A DNA stretch of 64,000 bases, taken from the NCBI RefSeq assembly GCF_018130465.1, contig NZ_JAFCKJ010000009.1:124001-188000 (forward strand), written 5' to 3'. The position numbers were made by a program, and so were the translations under genes. The notes below the pieces were generated by a model that had not been told where the DNA came from, ran no database searches, and saw only the letters and a list, made by a program, of their open reading frames with translations. Position 1 is the stretch's first letter; each line of letters begins with the position of its first letter. The stretch is from Bradyrhizobium canariense (lineage in GTDB: Bacteria; Pseudomonadota; Alphaproteobacteria; Rhizobiales; Xanthobacteraceae). Shown here one piece after another: positions 8,273-17,400 of this stretch.

Positions 8273-9010
8273 TCAAGGGGAGGCTGGAGCGTCCGCTTGG
8301 GGCTCGGTCAGGTGCTCGATCGCGGCCGTCCGCTTGTTGCGCAGGTGCTGGAACAGGATGTCGCTGAGCTCGCTCGCGGCACGGCGGCGCAGTGCATCGA
8401 GGATGGCCTCGTGCTCGCGCATCGCTTCCGCCCAGCGCTGCCGCTTGCGGGCGAAATTGGCGGAGTAGCGGACGCGGCGGATCCGGCCGGCAAAGTTGGC
8501 GTAGGCGGCCTTCAGCGTCTCGTTGCGCGCCGCCGCGACGATGCTTTCGTGGATGCGCTGGTTGATCTGGAAATAGCCGTGCATGTCGCGATGCAGATAG
8601 TGGCCGTACATCTCGTAATGCAGCTGCTCGATCGCGGTAATTTCCGCGTCGGTAATGGCTTCGCAGGCCAGGCGTCCGGCAAGGCTCTCCAGCCCCGCCA
8701 TCACGTCGAACAGCTCCTCGAGGTCGCGCTGGCTGAGCTGGCGGACCCGCGCGCCGCGGTTGGGGAGCAGCTCGATCAGGCCCTCGGCGGCGAGCACCTT
8801 CAAGGCCTCGCGCAGCGGCGTGCGGGAGATGCCGAACATCTCGCAGAGCTGCCGCTCGGGGACGCGCGCGCCGTCGGGAATGTTGCCCTCGACCACGTAG
8901 TCGCGCAGCCGCAGCAGGATCTCGCCGTGAAGCGAGGCCTCCTGGCGGTCGCCGCCATTAGCGGCGGGCAGGGCAATCGGAACCCCGGTGTCGGGAATCG
9001 TGGATTTCAT
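8273..9010 (-). CDS. GntR family transcriptional regulator, FCD domain
   Basis: A 245-aa regulator. The winged helix (about residues 25-95) contains CEMFGISRTPLREALKVLAA and the wing LLPNRGARVRQLS. The C-terminal FCD ligand domain keeps likely metal-binding histidines in INQRIHESI and MREHEAILDAL. The ATG at 9010 is chosen because upstream in-frame codons fall in AT-rich promoter sequence; no strong ribosome site is visible. It sits between the leftward dehydrogenase and the rightward aminotransferase, so it probably controls both and itself. FCD members usually bind small carboxylates. Confidence 0.9.
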   Translation of the reverse strand: MKSTIPDTGVPIALPAANGGDRQEASLHGEILLRLRDYVVEGNIPDGARVPERQLCEMFGISRTPLREALKVLAAEGLIELLPNRGARVRQLSQRDLEELFDVMAGLESLAGRLACEAITDAEITAIEQLHYEMYGHYLHRDMHGYFQINQRIHESIVAAARNETLKAAYANFAGRIRRVRYSANFARKRQRWAEAMREHEAILDALRRRAASELSDILFQHLRNKRTAAIEHLTEPQADAPASP

Positions 9011-9061
9011 TTGCAGCACAGTAGTTTGCCTGTTTGGTCGCGTCGATGTCGACAATCGAAT

Positions 9062-9074
9062 ACCAAAAATTGGT
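9062..9074. promoter_or_regulatory. Inverted repeat ACCAA-AAA-TTGGT in divergent promoter
   Basis: A perfect 5-bp inverted repeat with a three-base spacer, 52 nt upstream of the GntR start and 70 nt upstream of the rightward aminotransferase start. It is a candidate autoregulatory site. The half-sites are the same as in the palindrome at 1525-1539 but in the opposite arrangement. Confidence 0.3.
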
Positions 9075-9088
9075 TGAAAGTACAAAAA

Positions 9089-9101
9089 ATGAATGCAAAA
9101 T
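9089..9101. promoter_or_regulatory. Candidate GntR-FCD operator (ATGAATGCAAAAT)
   Basis: It differs by one base from the site at 8243-8255 and lies 43 nt before the aminotransferase ATG at 9144. A protein bound here could control both divergent transcripts. Confidence 0.4.
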
Positions 9102-9143
9102 AGCCCCCAGCGTCGGTCAAAATCCGCCGACAGGGAGGTTTTC

Positions 9144-10346
9144 ATGCATCAGGGACGCCATTTCCTTCAGATTCCGGGACCGAGCCCGGTCCCCGAGCGC
9201 GTCCTGCGCGCCATGGACATGCCGGTCATCGACCACCGGAGCGCAGAATTCGGCGAGCTTGGCCGCACCGTGCTCGAAGGCAGCCAGAAAATCTTCCAGA
9301 CCGCCGGCCCGGTGGTGATCTTCCCCTCGTCGGGGACCGGGGCCTGGGAGGCCGCGATCGTCAACACGCTGTCGCCGGGCGACAAGGTGCTGATGGTCGA
9401 GACCGGCCATTTCGCCACCCTGTGGCGGCAAATGGCGGGACGGTTCGGCATCGAGGTCGATTTCGTCCCCGGCGACTGGCGTCGCGGCGCCGATCCGGCC
9501 GTGATCGAGGCAAGACTCACCGACGACACCGCGCGCGCGATCAAGGCGGTGATGGTCGTGCACAACGAGACCTCCACCGGGGCGACCAGCCGCATTGCCG
9601 AGATCCGCGCCGCGATCGATCGCACGGGCCATCCGGCGCTGCTGATGGTCGACACCATCTCCTCGCTCGGCTCGGTCGACTACCGCCACGACGAATGGAA
9701 GGTCGATGTCAGCGTCAGCTGCTCGCAGAAGGGTTTCATGCTGCCGCCCGGCCTCGGCTTCAACGCGATCTCGGAGAAGGCGCGCATAGCTGCGAAGACC
9801 AACAGGATGCCGCGCTCCTATTTCGACTGGGAGGAGATGCTCAAGCCCAACGCAAACGGCTTTTTCCCCTACACGCCGGCGACCAATCTGCTCTACGGCC
9901 TGCGCGAGGCGATCGCGATGCTGCTCGAAGAGGGGCTCGACGACGTTTTCGCGCGGCATCAACGGCTGGCGGCTGCGACCCGTGCCGCCGTCAATCATTG
10001 GGGCCTCGAGATCCTCTGCCAGGAGCCTGCCGAGTTCTCGCCGGTGCTCACGGCAGTGCTGATGCCGCCGGGACATGATGCCGATCAGTTCCGCAAGATC
10101 GTGCTCGACAATTACAACATGTCGCTCGGCTCGGGCCTGTCGAAGGTCGCCGGCAAAGTCTTCCGCATCGGCCATCTCGGCGAATGCAACGCGTTGACGC
10201 TGCTCGGCGCGCTCACCGGTGTGGAGATGGGTCTGTCGGTCGCGGGCGTGCCGCACCGCTCCGGCGGCGTCGATGCTGCGATGAAGCTGCTGGAGCAGCG
10301 CCCGCAGGGCAATGCGTCGCCGCATCTGAAAGTGGTCGGCACTTAA
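9144..10346 (+). CDS. Pyridoxal-phosphate aminotransferase class V, serine-glyoxylate type (paralog 1)
   Basis: A 400-aa fold-type I PLP enzyme starting MHQGRHFLQIPGP after a strong AGGGAGG. The PLP lysine is in SCSQKGFMLPPG (near residue 200), with SSGTGAWEAA (near 70) for phosphate binding and VDTISSLGS for the ring aspartate. The family (AGXT/SgaA) moves the amino group of serine, alanine or aspartate to glyoxylate. It is a clear paralog of the enzyme at 11800-12999. It is the first gene of a probable operon with the MFS transporter (49-nt gap to the regulated promoter side is empty). The exact donor cannot be told. Confidence 0.88.
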   Translation: MHQGRHFLQIPGPSPVPERVLRAMDMPVIDHRSAEFGELGRTVLEGSQKIFQTAGPVVIFPSSGTGAWEAAIVNTLSPGDKVLMVETGHFATLWRQMAGRFGIEVDFVPGDWRRGADPAVIEARLTDDTARAIKAVMVVHNETSTGATSRIAEIRAAIDRTGHPALLMVDTISSLGSVDYRHDEWKVDVSVSCSQKGFMLPPGLGFNAISEKARIAAKTNRMPRSYFDWEEMLKPNANGFFPYTPATNLLYGLREAIAMLLEEGLDDVFARHQRLAAATRAAVNHWGLEILCQEPAEFSPVLTAVLMPPGHDADQFRKIVLDNYNMSLGSGLSKVAGKVFRIGHLGECNALTLLGALTGVEMGLSVAGVPHRSGGVDAAMKLLEQRPQGNASPHLKVVGT

Positions 10347-10401
10347 ACCGCGCGGGGACACGCGGGCGACAACCACAAAAGATAATCACGGAGGGGTGGA
10401 G

Positions 10402-11685
10402 ATGGGAGTTCGGTTCAAGGCCACGCATGTCGTGCTGGCGATGCTCTGCGCGATGTATTTCATCACCTATGTCGACCGGGTGAACATCGGCACCGCGGCG
10501 AGCGAGATCCAGAAGGAGCTCGGTCTGTCGAACACCCAGCTCGGCCTCGTCTTCTCCGCCTTCGCCTATCCCTATCTGCTGTTCCAGGTGATCGGAGGCT
10601 GGGTCGGCGATCGCTTCGGGCCGCGCAAGACGCTGTTCTGGTGCGGCATGATCTGGGCGGTGGCGACCATCTCGACCGGCTTCGTGCATGGCCTCGCCGC
10701 GCTGTTCGTCGCGCGCTTCGCGCTCGGTTTCGGGGAGGGCGCGACCTTTCCGACCGCGACGCGTGCGATGCAATACTGGACGCCGGCGAACCGCCGCGGT
10801 TTTGCGCAAGGGCTGACCCATTCCTTCGCCCGGCTCGGCAATGCGGTGACGCCGCCGGTGGTGGCGCTGCTGATCCTGTGGCTGACCTGGCGCGGCGCAT
10901 TCGTCGTGCTCGGCTTCGTCAGTCTCGTCTGGGGCGTCGTCTGGGTCTGGTACTTCCGCAACGAGCCGAAGGAGCACGCCTCCATCACGGAGGCCGAGCT
11001 CGCCGCACTGCCGCCGCGCGCAACCGGCGAGCGGCCGAGCGTGCCCTGGGGTCCGCTATTGGGGCGGATGTGGCCGGTGACGCTGACCTATTTCTGCTAC
11101 GGCTGGTGCCTGTGGCTCTATCTCAACTGGCTGCCGCTGTTCTTCAAGAACAACTACAATCTCGACATCAAGAATTCGGCACTGTTTGCCTCGGGCGTGT
11201 TCTTCGCCGGCGTGATCGGCGACAGCGTCGGCGGCGTGCTCTCGGACAAGATCCTCGACCGCACCGGCAATGTCCGGCTGGCGCGGCTGAGCGTCACCGT
11301 TGCGGGATTTGCGGGAGCGCTGCTCTCGCTGTTTCCGATCCTGTTCGTCCACGACATCACGATCGTCGCGCTGTGCCTGTCGGCCGGCTTCTTCTGCGCT
11401 GAGCTGGTGATCGGACCGATGTGGTCGATCCCGATGGACATCGCCCCGAAACATTCCGGGACCGCCTCGGGACTCATGAACACCGGCTCGGCCTTTGCCG
11501 CCATCGTATCCCCGCTGGTGGCAGGCTTCGTGATCGACGCGACCGGCAATTGGTACCTGCCGTTCCTGATGTCGATGGGCCTGTTGCTGCTCGGCGGCTT
11601 TTCCGCCTTCCTGATGCATCCGGAGCGCCCGTTCACGGAGGCCGAGGGGGGCCTGCCGTCCGGCAAGGTGGTGGCCGCGGAGTAG
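10402..11685 (+). CDS. MFS transporter, anion:cation symporter (ACS) family
   Basis: A 427-aa membrane protein with twelve predicted helices. It starts MGVRFKATHVVLAML after GAGGGG; an in-frame GTG at 10396 is less likely. YVDRVNIGTAA in helix 1 and DRFGPRKT after helix 2 are MFS hallmarks, and the overall pattern is that of ACS members (galactonate, glucarate, phthalate carriers), which take up organic acid anions. It lies 55 nt after one aminotransferase gene and just before the other, so it probably imports the hydroxy- or amino-acid substrate of this cluster. Confidence 0.88.
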   Translation: MGVRFKATHVVLAMLCAMYFITYVDRVNIGTAASEIQKELGLSNTQLGLVFSAFAYPYLLFQVIGGWVGDRFGPRKTLFWCGMIWAVATISTGFVHGLAALFVARFALGFGEGATFPTATRAMQYWTPANRRGFAQGLTHSFARLGNAVTPPVVALLILWLTWRGAFVVLGFVSLVWGVVWVWYFRNEPKEHASITEAELAALPPRATGERPSVPWGPLLGRMWPVTLTYFCYGWCLWLYLNWLPLFFKNNYNLDIKNSALFASGVFFAGVIGDSVGGVLSDKILDRTGNVRLARLSVTVAGFAGALLSLFPILFVHDITIVALCLSAGFFCAELVIGPMWSIPMDIAPKHSGTASGLMNTGSAFAAIVSPLVAGFVIDATGNWYLPFLMSMGLLLLGGFSAFLMHPERPFTEAEGGLPSGKVVAAE

Positions 11686-11799
11686 GGGGCGGCCGCCCGC
11701 CAGTAATGCATGGGAGGCGCCTTTAGGAGAGGGGACAAGCCGGTCAAATGGTGCTATTCGGCGGCCATCAAAATCAAGGCAAGACCGGGAAGGACGCCG

Positions 11800-12999
11800 A
11801 TGACCGTGCATACTGGAAGGCATTTCCTACAGATTCCAGGACCGACCAACGTGCCCGACCGGGTGCTGCGGGCGATGGACATGCCGACGCTGGACCATCG
11901 CGGTCCGGAGTTCGCCGAGCTCGGTTTCGCCGTCCTCGCCGGCATGCAGCGGGTGTTCCGCACCAAGCAGCCCGTGATCATCTTCCCCTCGTCCGGCACC
12001 GGCGCCTGGGAAGCTGCGATGGTCAACGTGCTCGCGCCCGGCGACAAGGTCCTGATGTGCGAGACCGGCCAGTTCGCCGTGCTGTGGCGCGGCATCGCCG
12101 ACAAGTTCAAGCTCGACGTCGACTTCATCCCGAGCGACTGGCGCCATGGTGCCGATCTCGCCGAGATCGAGAAGCGCCTTGCCGCCGACAAGCAGCACGC
12201 GATCAAGGCGGTCTGCGTCGTCCACAACGAGACCTCGACCGGCTGCGTGACGCCGCCGCTCGAGGTGCGCAAGCTGCTCGACCGGGTCAAGCATCCGGCG
12301 CTGCTGATGGTCGACACCATCTCCGGCCTCGGCTCGATGGAGTATGAGCACGATGCTTGGGGCGTCGACGTCTCGGTCGCCGGCTCGCAGAAGGGCCTGA
12401 TGCTGCCGCCGGGCCTCGGCTTCAACGCCGTCTCGGAGAAGGCGCTCGCGGTGGCCAAGGCCAACCCCGGCATGCGCTCCTATTGGGACTGGCAGGAGGT
12501 CATCGGCTTCAACAAGCTCGGCACCTTCCCCTATACGCCCGCGACCAATCTGCTCTACGGCCTGCGCGAAGCGGTCAAGATGCTGGAAGAAGAGGGGCTC
12601 GAGAACGTCTGGACCCGCCACAAGCGCCACAGCGCGGCGACACGTGCCGCGGTCAAGGTCTGGGGCCTGGAGACGCAGTGCGCCGACCCTGCGGCGCATT
12701 CGCCGGCGCTGACCGGCGTGCGCGTGCCGGACGGACATGACGCCGATGCCTTCCGCAAGGTGGTGCTGGAAAACTTCGACATGTCGCTCGGCACCGGCCT
12801 GAACAAGGTCAAGGGCAAGGTGTTCCGCATCGGCCATATCGGCCATTTCAACGATCTGATGCTGATGGGCACGCTCGCTGGCGTCGAGATGGGCCTCGAT
12901 CTTGCAAAGATCCCGCACCGGAGCGGCGGCGTGTTGGCGGCCATGGACGTCCTGAAGGGACGTGACGTGGTGCCGATGACCAAGGCTCAAGTGGCGTGA
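11800..12999 (+). CDS. Pyridoxal-phosphate aminotransferase class V, serine-glyoxylate type (paralog 2)
   Basis: A 399-aa paralog of the enzyme at 9144-10346, with the same landmarks: GRHFLQIPGPTNVPDRV at the N-terminus, SSGTGAWEAAM, VVHNETSTG, VDTISGLGS and the PLP lysine in AGSQKGLMLPPG. The ATG at 11800 follows AAGGACG. It is expected to make glycine and a keto acid (for example hydroxypyruvate from serine) from glyoxylate; aspartate-glyoxylate transamination is an alternative within the same family. A crotonase gene follows 44 nt downstream. Confidence 0.9.
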   Translation: MTVHTGRHFLQIPGPTNVPDRVLRAMDMPTLDHRGPEFAELGFAVLAGMQRVFRTKQPVIIFPSSGTGAWEAAMVNVLAPGDKVLMCETGQFAVLWRGIADKFKLDVDFIPSDWRHGADLAEIEKRLAADKQHAIKAVCVVHNETSTGCVTPPLEVRKLLDRVKHPALLMVDTISGLGSMEYEHDAWGVDVSVAGSQKGLMLPPGLGFNAVSEKALAVAKANPGMRSYWDWQEVIGFNKLGTFPYTPATNLLYGLREAVKMLEEEGLENVWTRHKRHSAATRAAVKVWGLETQCADPAAHSPALTGVRVPDGHDADAFRKVVLENFDMSLGTGLNKVKGKVFRIGHIGHFNDLMLMGTLAGVEMGLDLAKIPHRSGGVLAAMDVLKGRDVVPMTKAQVA

Positions 13000-13043
13000 A
13001 GGCTCAGGTTGCCTGACCTAACCTGGAGAAAAGAGAGCGCGCG

Positions 13044-13841
13044 ATGAACGCACCGACGACTGCCAATGAAGACCTGCTCTACTCCGTCACGGACGGCATC
13101 GCGCGGATCACCTTCAACCGCCCGCAGGCGCGCAACGCACTGACCTTCGCCATGTACGAGCGCATGGCGGAGATTTGCCAGGAGATCAACGCCGACCGCT
13201 CGATCAAGGCGCTGATCCTGACCGGCGCCGGCGACAAGGCGTTTGCCTCCGGCACCGACATTTCTCAATTCCGTGCGTTCAAAACCGCGCAGGATGCGCT
13301 CGACTATGAAGCGAGGATCGACCGCGTGCTCGGCACGCTGGAGCAGTGCCGCGTGCCCGTGATCGCGGCGATCGCGGGAGCCTGCACCGGCGGCGGCGCC
13401 GGAATTGCGGCCTGCTGCGACCTCCGCATCGGGACTGAAGCGACGCGCATTGGTTTTCCGATCGCGCGCACGCTCGGCAACTGCCTGTCGATGTCGAACA
13501 TCAGCCGTGTCGTCTCGCTGGTCGGCCCCGCCCGCACCAAGGATCTGATCTTCAAGGCGCGCCTCGTCGAGGCGCCGGAAGCACTGGCCCTCGGTCTCCT
13601 CAACGAGGTCGTTCCCGACGTCGAGACGCTGCAGCGCCGCGCCGACGAGACCGCAAAGCTCGTGGCGAGCCACGCCCCGCTCACGCTGGAAGCGACCAAG
13701 GAGGCGGTGCGCCGCATCCGTCGCACGTTGTCGCGCGAAGAGGGCGAGGATCTGATCCTCAAGGCCTATATGAGCGAGGATTTCCGCGAGGGAATGGACG
13801 CTTTCCTCAACAAGCGCGCGCCCAACTGGAAGGGCAAATAG
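13044..13841 (+). CDS. Enoyl-CoA hydratase/isomerase family protein lacking catalytic glutamates
   Basis: A 265-aa crotonase-fold protein with the usual opening ARITFNRPQARNAL and oxyanion segments FASGTDISQF and GACTGGGAG. The two glutamates used for water activation in classical hydratases are not visible: the first falls in GGGAGIAACCD and the second in IGFPIARTLGN. Another reaction (isomerase, hydrolase, lyase) or a non-catalytic role is therefore likely. It closes the aminotransferase/MFS block and is probably co-transcribed. GGAGAA precedes the ATG at a reasonable distance. Confidence 0.85.
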   Translation: MNAPTTANEDLLYSVTDGIARITFNRPQARNALTFAMYERMAEICQEINADRSIKALILTGAGDKAFASGTDISQFRAFKTAQDALDYEARIDRVLGTLEQCRVPVIAAIAGACTGGGAGIAACCDLRIGTEATRIGFPIARTLGNCLSMSNISRVVSLVGPARTKDLIFKARLVEAPEALALGLLNEVVPDVETLQRRADETAKLVASHAPLTLEATKEAVRRIRRTLSREEGEDLILKAYMSEDFREGMDAFLNKRAPNWKGK

Positions 13842-14430
13842 CGCGGCCTTTGCTTTTTTGCGCCGCTTCAGATGCGGCGCGAAAGTCGGAAGCCATCGCT
13901 GACGTCAATCGTCAGCCGTTCGACGCATCCGCCATTGTCACAGACTTTCAAGCGGTTCCGCCCTCCGGAACCGCCGTTGCGCGCGTGGGTGCTGCGCGTT
14001 TACGTTGACGGCACGACAAGCTCGGGCATAAGATCGCGGAGGTTGCATGATGCCGTCTCGCATTTTTCGGGCCGGCAGGCCGGCCGGCAAGTGATTTTGA
14101 GTCCAGTCGAATTGAGTGACGTGAGTTGCGTGAAGCGATCTGACCGACCGTGCTGCCAACCCGATGTCATTGAACTGAAATTGAACTGAAAAAGTAGCGA
14201 ACCAGGTTTCAACGACGCGAGCCGCGCCAGAATTTTATTGCTGTTGACCATCCCGATGCCGGGCACGGCCTTGCGAAAGCTCTCAAGCCAATACCCATAA
14301 TCCAAGACCCTTAAGCCAGACTCTTAAAGTCAAGACCGTTTGAGTCTCGTCTGATTTCTCAGACCGATTAGTCACGTCGTCGCACCGTCTGCGGCGGCGC
14401 CTTCATGGCAACGCAGGCAGGGATTTTTCC
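13842..14430. other. Intergenic region, 589 nt, with hairpins and short repeats
   Basis: No convincing gene. A 7-bp hairpin, GCGCCGC with GCGGCGC (13860-13880), follows the upstream gene. A GC-rich run of GGCCGGC units lies near 14070-14092. Two direct copies of AGAC(C/T)CTTAA (14305-14314 and 14318-14327) and a perfect hairpin GTCTGA-TTTC-TCAGAC (14349-14364) lie within about 130 nt of the next start. This is probably the terminator of one unit and the promoter/leader of the VCBS gene. Confidence 0.5.
13860..13880 (+). terminator. Possible transcription terminator hairpin
   Basis: Stem GCGCCGC/GCGGCGC with a seven-base loop, 19 nt after the crotonase stop codon. No T-run follows it; the T-run (TTTTTT) precedes it. 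An intrinsic terminator is therefore doubtful. Confidence 0.3.
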
Positions 14431-17400
14431 ATGACCAATCACACGCCGATTTTCACCTCGTCATCCGCGACGGGCAGCTTCACCGAATTCGCCAATCTCG
14501 ACGATTCAACCACGCTGCACACGCTGTCCGGGACGATGAGCTTCAAGGACAGCGACAAGACCGACACCCATACGACGGCCGCGACGCTGCATTCCGCGGT
14601 GCTGTCCAGCGGAACGATCATCCCTGCGGCCTCGCTTGCGCATTTCCAGACTGCGATGCAATCGCAGATCCTGAGCGATTCAAACGGCAACGGCCAGCTC
14701 AAATGGAGTTTCAGCGACCAGGACCAGGATTTCGATTTCCTGTCCAAGAACCAGACGCTGGTCCTGACCTACGACGTCAAGGTCTCCGACAACCACGGCG
14801 GCTTCGCGATCCAGACCGTCAAGATCACGATCACCGGCACCGACGACAAGCCGGTGATCAACATGGCGACGGTCGCGACCGTCACCGAGCAGACCAACCA
14901 GACGCTGTCGCTTTCGCCCGACACGGTACATGTCGCGATCAACTTCACCGACGACGATCTCACCAATACCGGGCATACCGCGACCGTGATCGGCGTATCC
15001 GCCTCCGGGGCCACCGCCGGCCTGTTGCCCGGTTCGCTCGGCGACGCCGAGCTGATGGCGTTCTACCACGTCGACAACGTCGTCAAGACTTCCGGCTCCT
15101 CGACCGGCACCATCAACACCACCTTCTCGGCGCCCGATCTCGCCTTCGACTATCTCGCGGCGGGCCAGCACCTCGAAATCACCTACACGGTGCAGCTCGA
15201 CGACCACGCCGGCGGAATTTCGACGCAGACGGTCAAGGTGACCGTGGTCGGCAGCAACGACAAGCCGATCTTCCTGTCGTGTCCGGAATCGGCCGCGCTC
15301 GTCGAGGACCAGAATGTCGATCCGGCCGGCAATCTCACCGCGCACGACAGCCTGCTATTCACCGACATCGATCTCGCCGACACGCATTCCGTCTCGACGA
15401 CCGTCACGGCGACCCGTTCGGGCGGCGGTTCGATACCCCTGACGAATGCGCAATTGCTGGCCGCATTCGCCACCGGACTTCATGATTCGACCGGTCATCT
15501 GATCGGCGAGGTCGACTGGAATTTCGCGCTGGCCAATTCCTCGACCAATTTCCTCAACGGAGGCGAGACGCTCAAGCTGGTCTATCACGTTGCGGTCACT
15601 GACCCCTCTGGTGCCACCACGATCCAGGACGTCACCATCACGGTCCTCGGCGCCAATCATCCCGTCGTGATCACGAGCGGTCCGGAATCCTCGACCGTGG
15701 CCGAGCAGGATGCCACCACGGGCTCAGCGGTGCCCGATACGACGCCGACGACGCCGGCGGGCACGCTCACCTTCACCGACCAGGACACCAACGATACGCA
15801 CACCGTGACGGTCACGCTCGGCTCGACCTCCGGGCCGACGCCGCCGGCCGCGACGCAGGCCGATCTCGCCGCAGCGCTGACGACGACGCTGCACGATTCC
15901 ACCGGCACCGGCACCGGCAGCATCGACTGGAATTTCGCGATTGCCGACAAGGATCTCGACTATCTCGCGTTCAACGAGACGCTGACGGTGAACTACAACA
16001 TCAAGGTTGCCGACGGTTTGACCAGCTCGACGCAGACCGTCTCCGTCGTCATCACCGGCGCCAACGACGCGGTGGCGATGACCAGCGGGCCGGAATCGGC
16101 TTCGCTGTCCGAGCAGCCTGGCCAGGCCAATTCGTCAACGCCCGACACAACGGCGGTGCAGACGCTGAATTTTGCCGATGTCGATCTGGCCAATGTCCAC
16201 TCGGTCGACGTGTCGCTCACCTCTGCGGTGTGGTCGGCCGATCCGTCTTTCGTTCCCGGTGAGACGCTGAACGATCTGCAGGCGGCGCTCACAACGGTGC
16301 TGCACGATGCCACGGGCTTTGGCACGGGTGGCATCGACTGGAGCTTTAGTCTTCCCGACCAGGATCTGGACTTCTTGGGCATCAGCGACACGCTGACGGT
16401 GATCTACGACATCACGGTGACCGACGGTACGACGACCTCGACCCAGCATGTCACGATCACCGCGACCGGTGCGGCCGACCCCATGATCGTCAATCCGGTC
16501 ACCGCGACGATCAACGATTCGTCTTCCACCGACGCCGGAAGCTTCGTTGCCGTGGGCAATGCCATTCACGACGTGTCCGACAGCCCTGGCGACGGCAGCC
16601 TGTCGCTCAGCATTACCGCCGTGAACGGACAGGCGGCCAATGTTGGCACGTCGATCGCCGCTGCGTATGGCTCGCTGTTGGTCGCGTCCGACGGCACCTA
16701 CCACTACACGGCCTCATCGGCACTCGACCAGCTCCAGCTCGGAGACAATCCGACCGAACAGTTCACGATCACGGTTACCAACAGCCTCGGAGAGAGCCAC
16801 GACACGACGCTGACGTTCAACGCGTTCGGCACCGACGACGCGCCGGTGATTACCGCGGCCAATTCGGTGGGAACGCTGACCGAGGACGCGGGCCCCACGG
16901 TCATCGTCAACGGCGGCTTTGAGGCCGGCAATCTGAATGGCTGGACGGCGGCTGGCGCCATCTCCGACCAGTTGTTGCTGGGCGGCCAGTATGGCGACTA
17001 CTCCGCGCTGCTCAGCAACGGCTTCCTGGAGCAGAACGTCGCCACCGTCGCCGGACAGCACTACACTCTGAGCTTTGAGGTTGCCGGCGATCCCGAAGCG
17101 ACATCCTCGGCGTTCTCGGTCTTCTGGGACGGCGTGCAGATACTTGGTTCGACCCAGGTGGAATTCGGGTTCACCAAATTCACGTTCGACGTGGTTGGCG
17201 ATGGAGGAGGTGGCTCGACGCCCCTGCAGTTCGACTTTGCCACCGACGGCTCCGGCCTGTTGCTCGATGCCGTCTCGGTTTCGCCGACGCCTGGACCTGC
17301 GGTGGAGACCACCGACGGATCGATCTCGTTCTCCGACGCCGAGGCCGCGGATACGCATACGGCAAGCTTCACGCCCGAGGGCGGCGGCTATGTCGGCACG

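Noticed and set aside
14000-14305. A 101-codon minus-strand frame in the gap before the VCBS gene (starts MDYGYWLESFRKAVPG)
   Set aside because: It reads more protein-like than most shadows but has no ribosome site, covers the GGCCGGC run and the repeats, and no family could be recognised. Left as noncoding.
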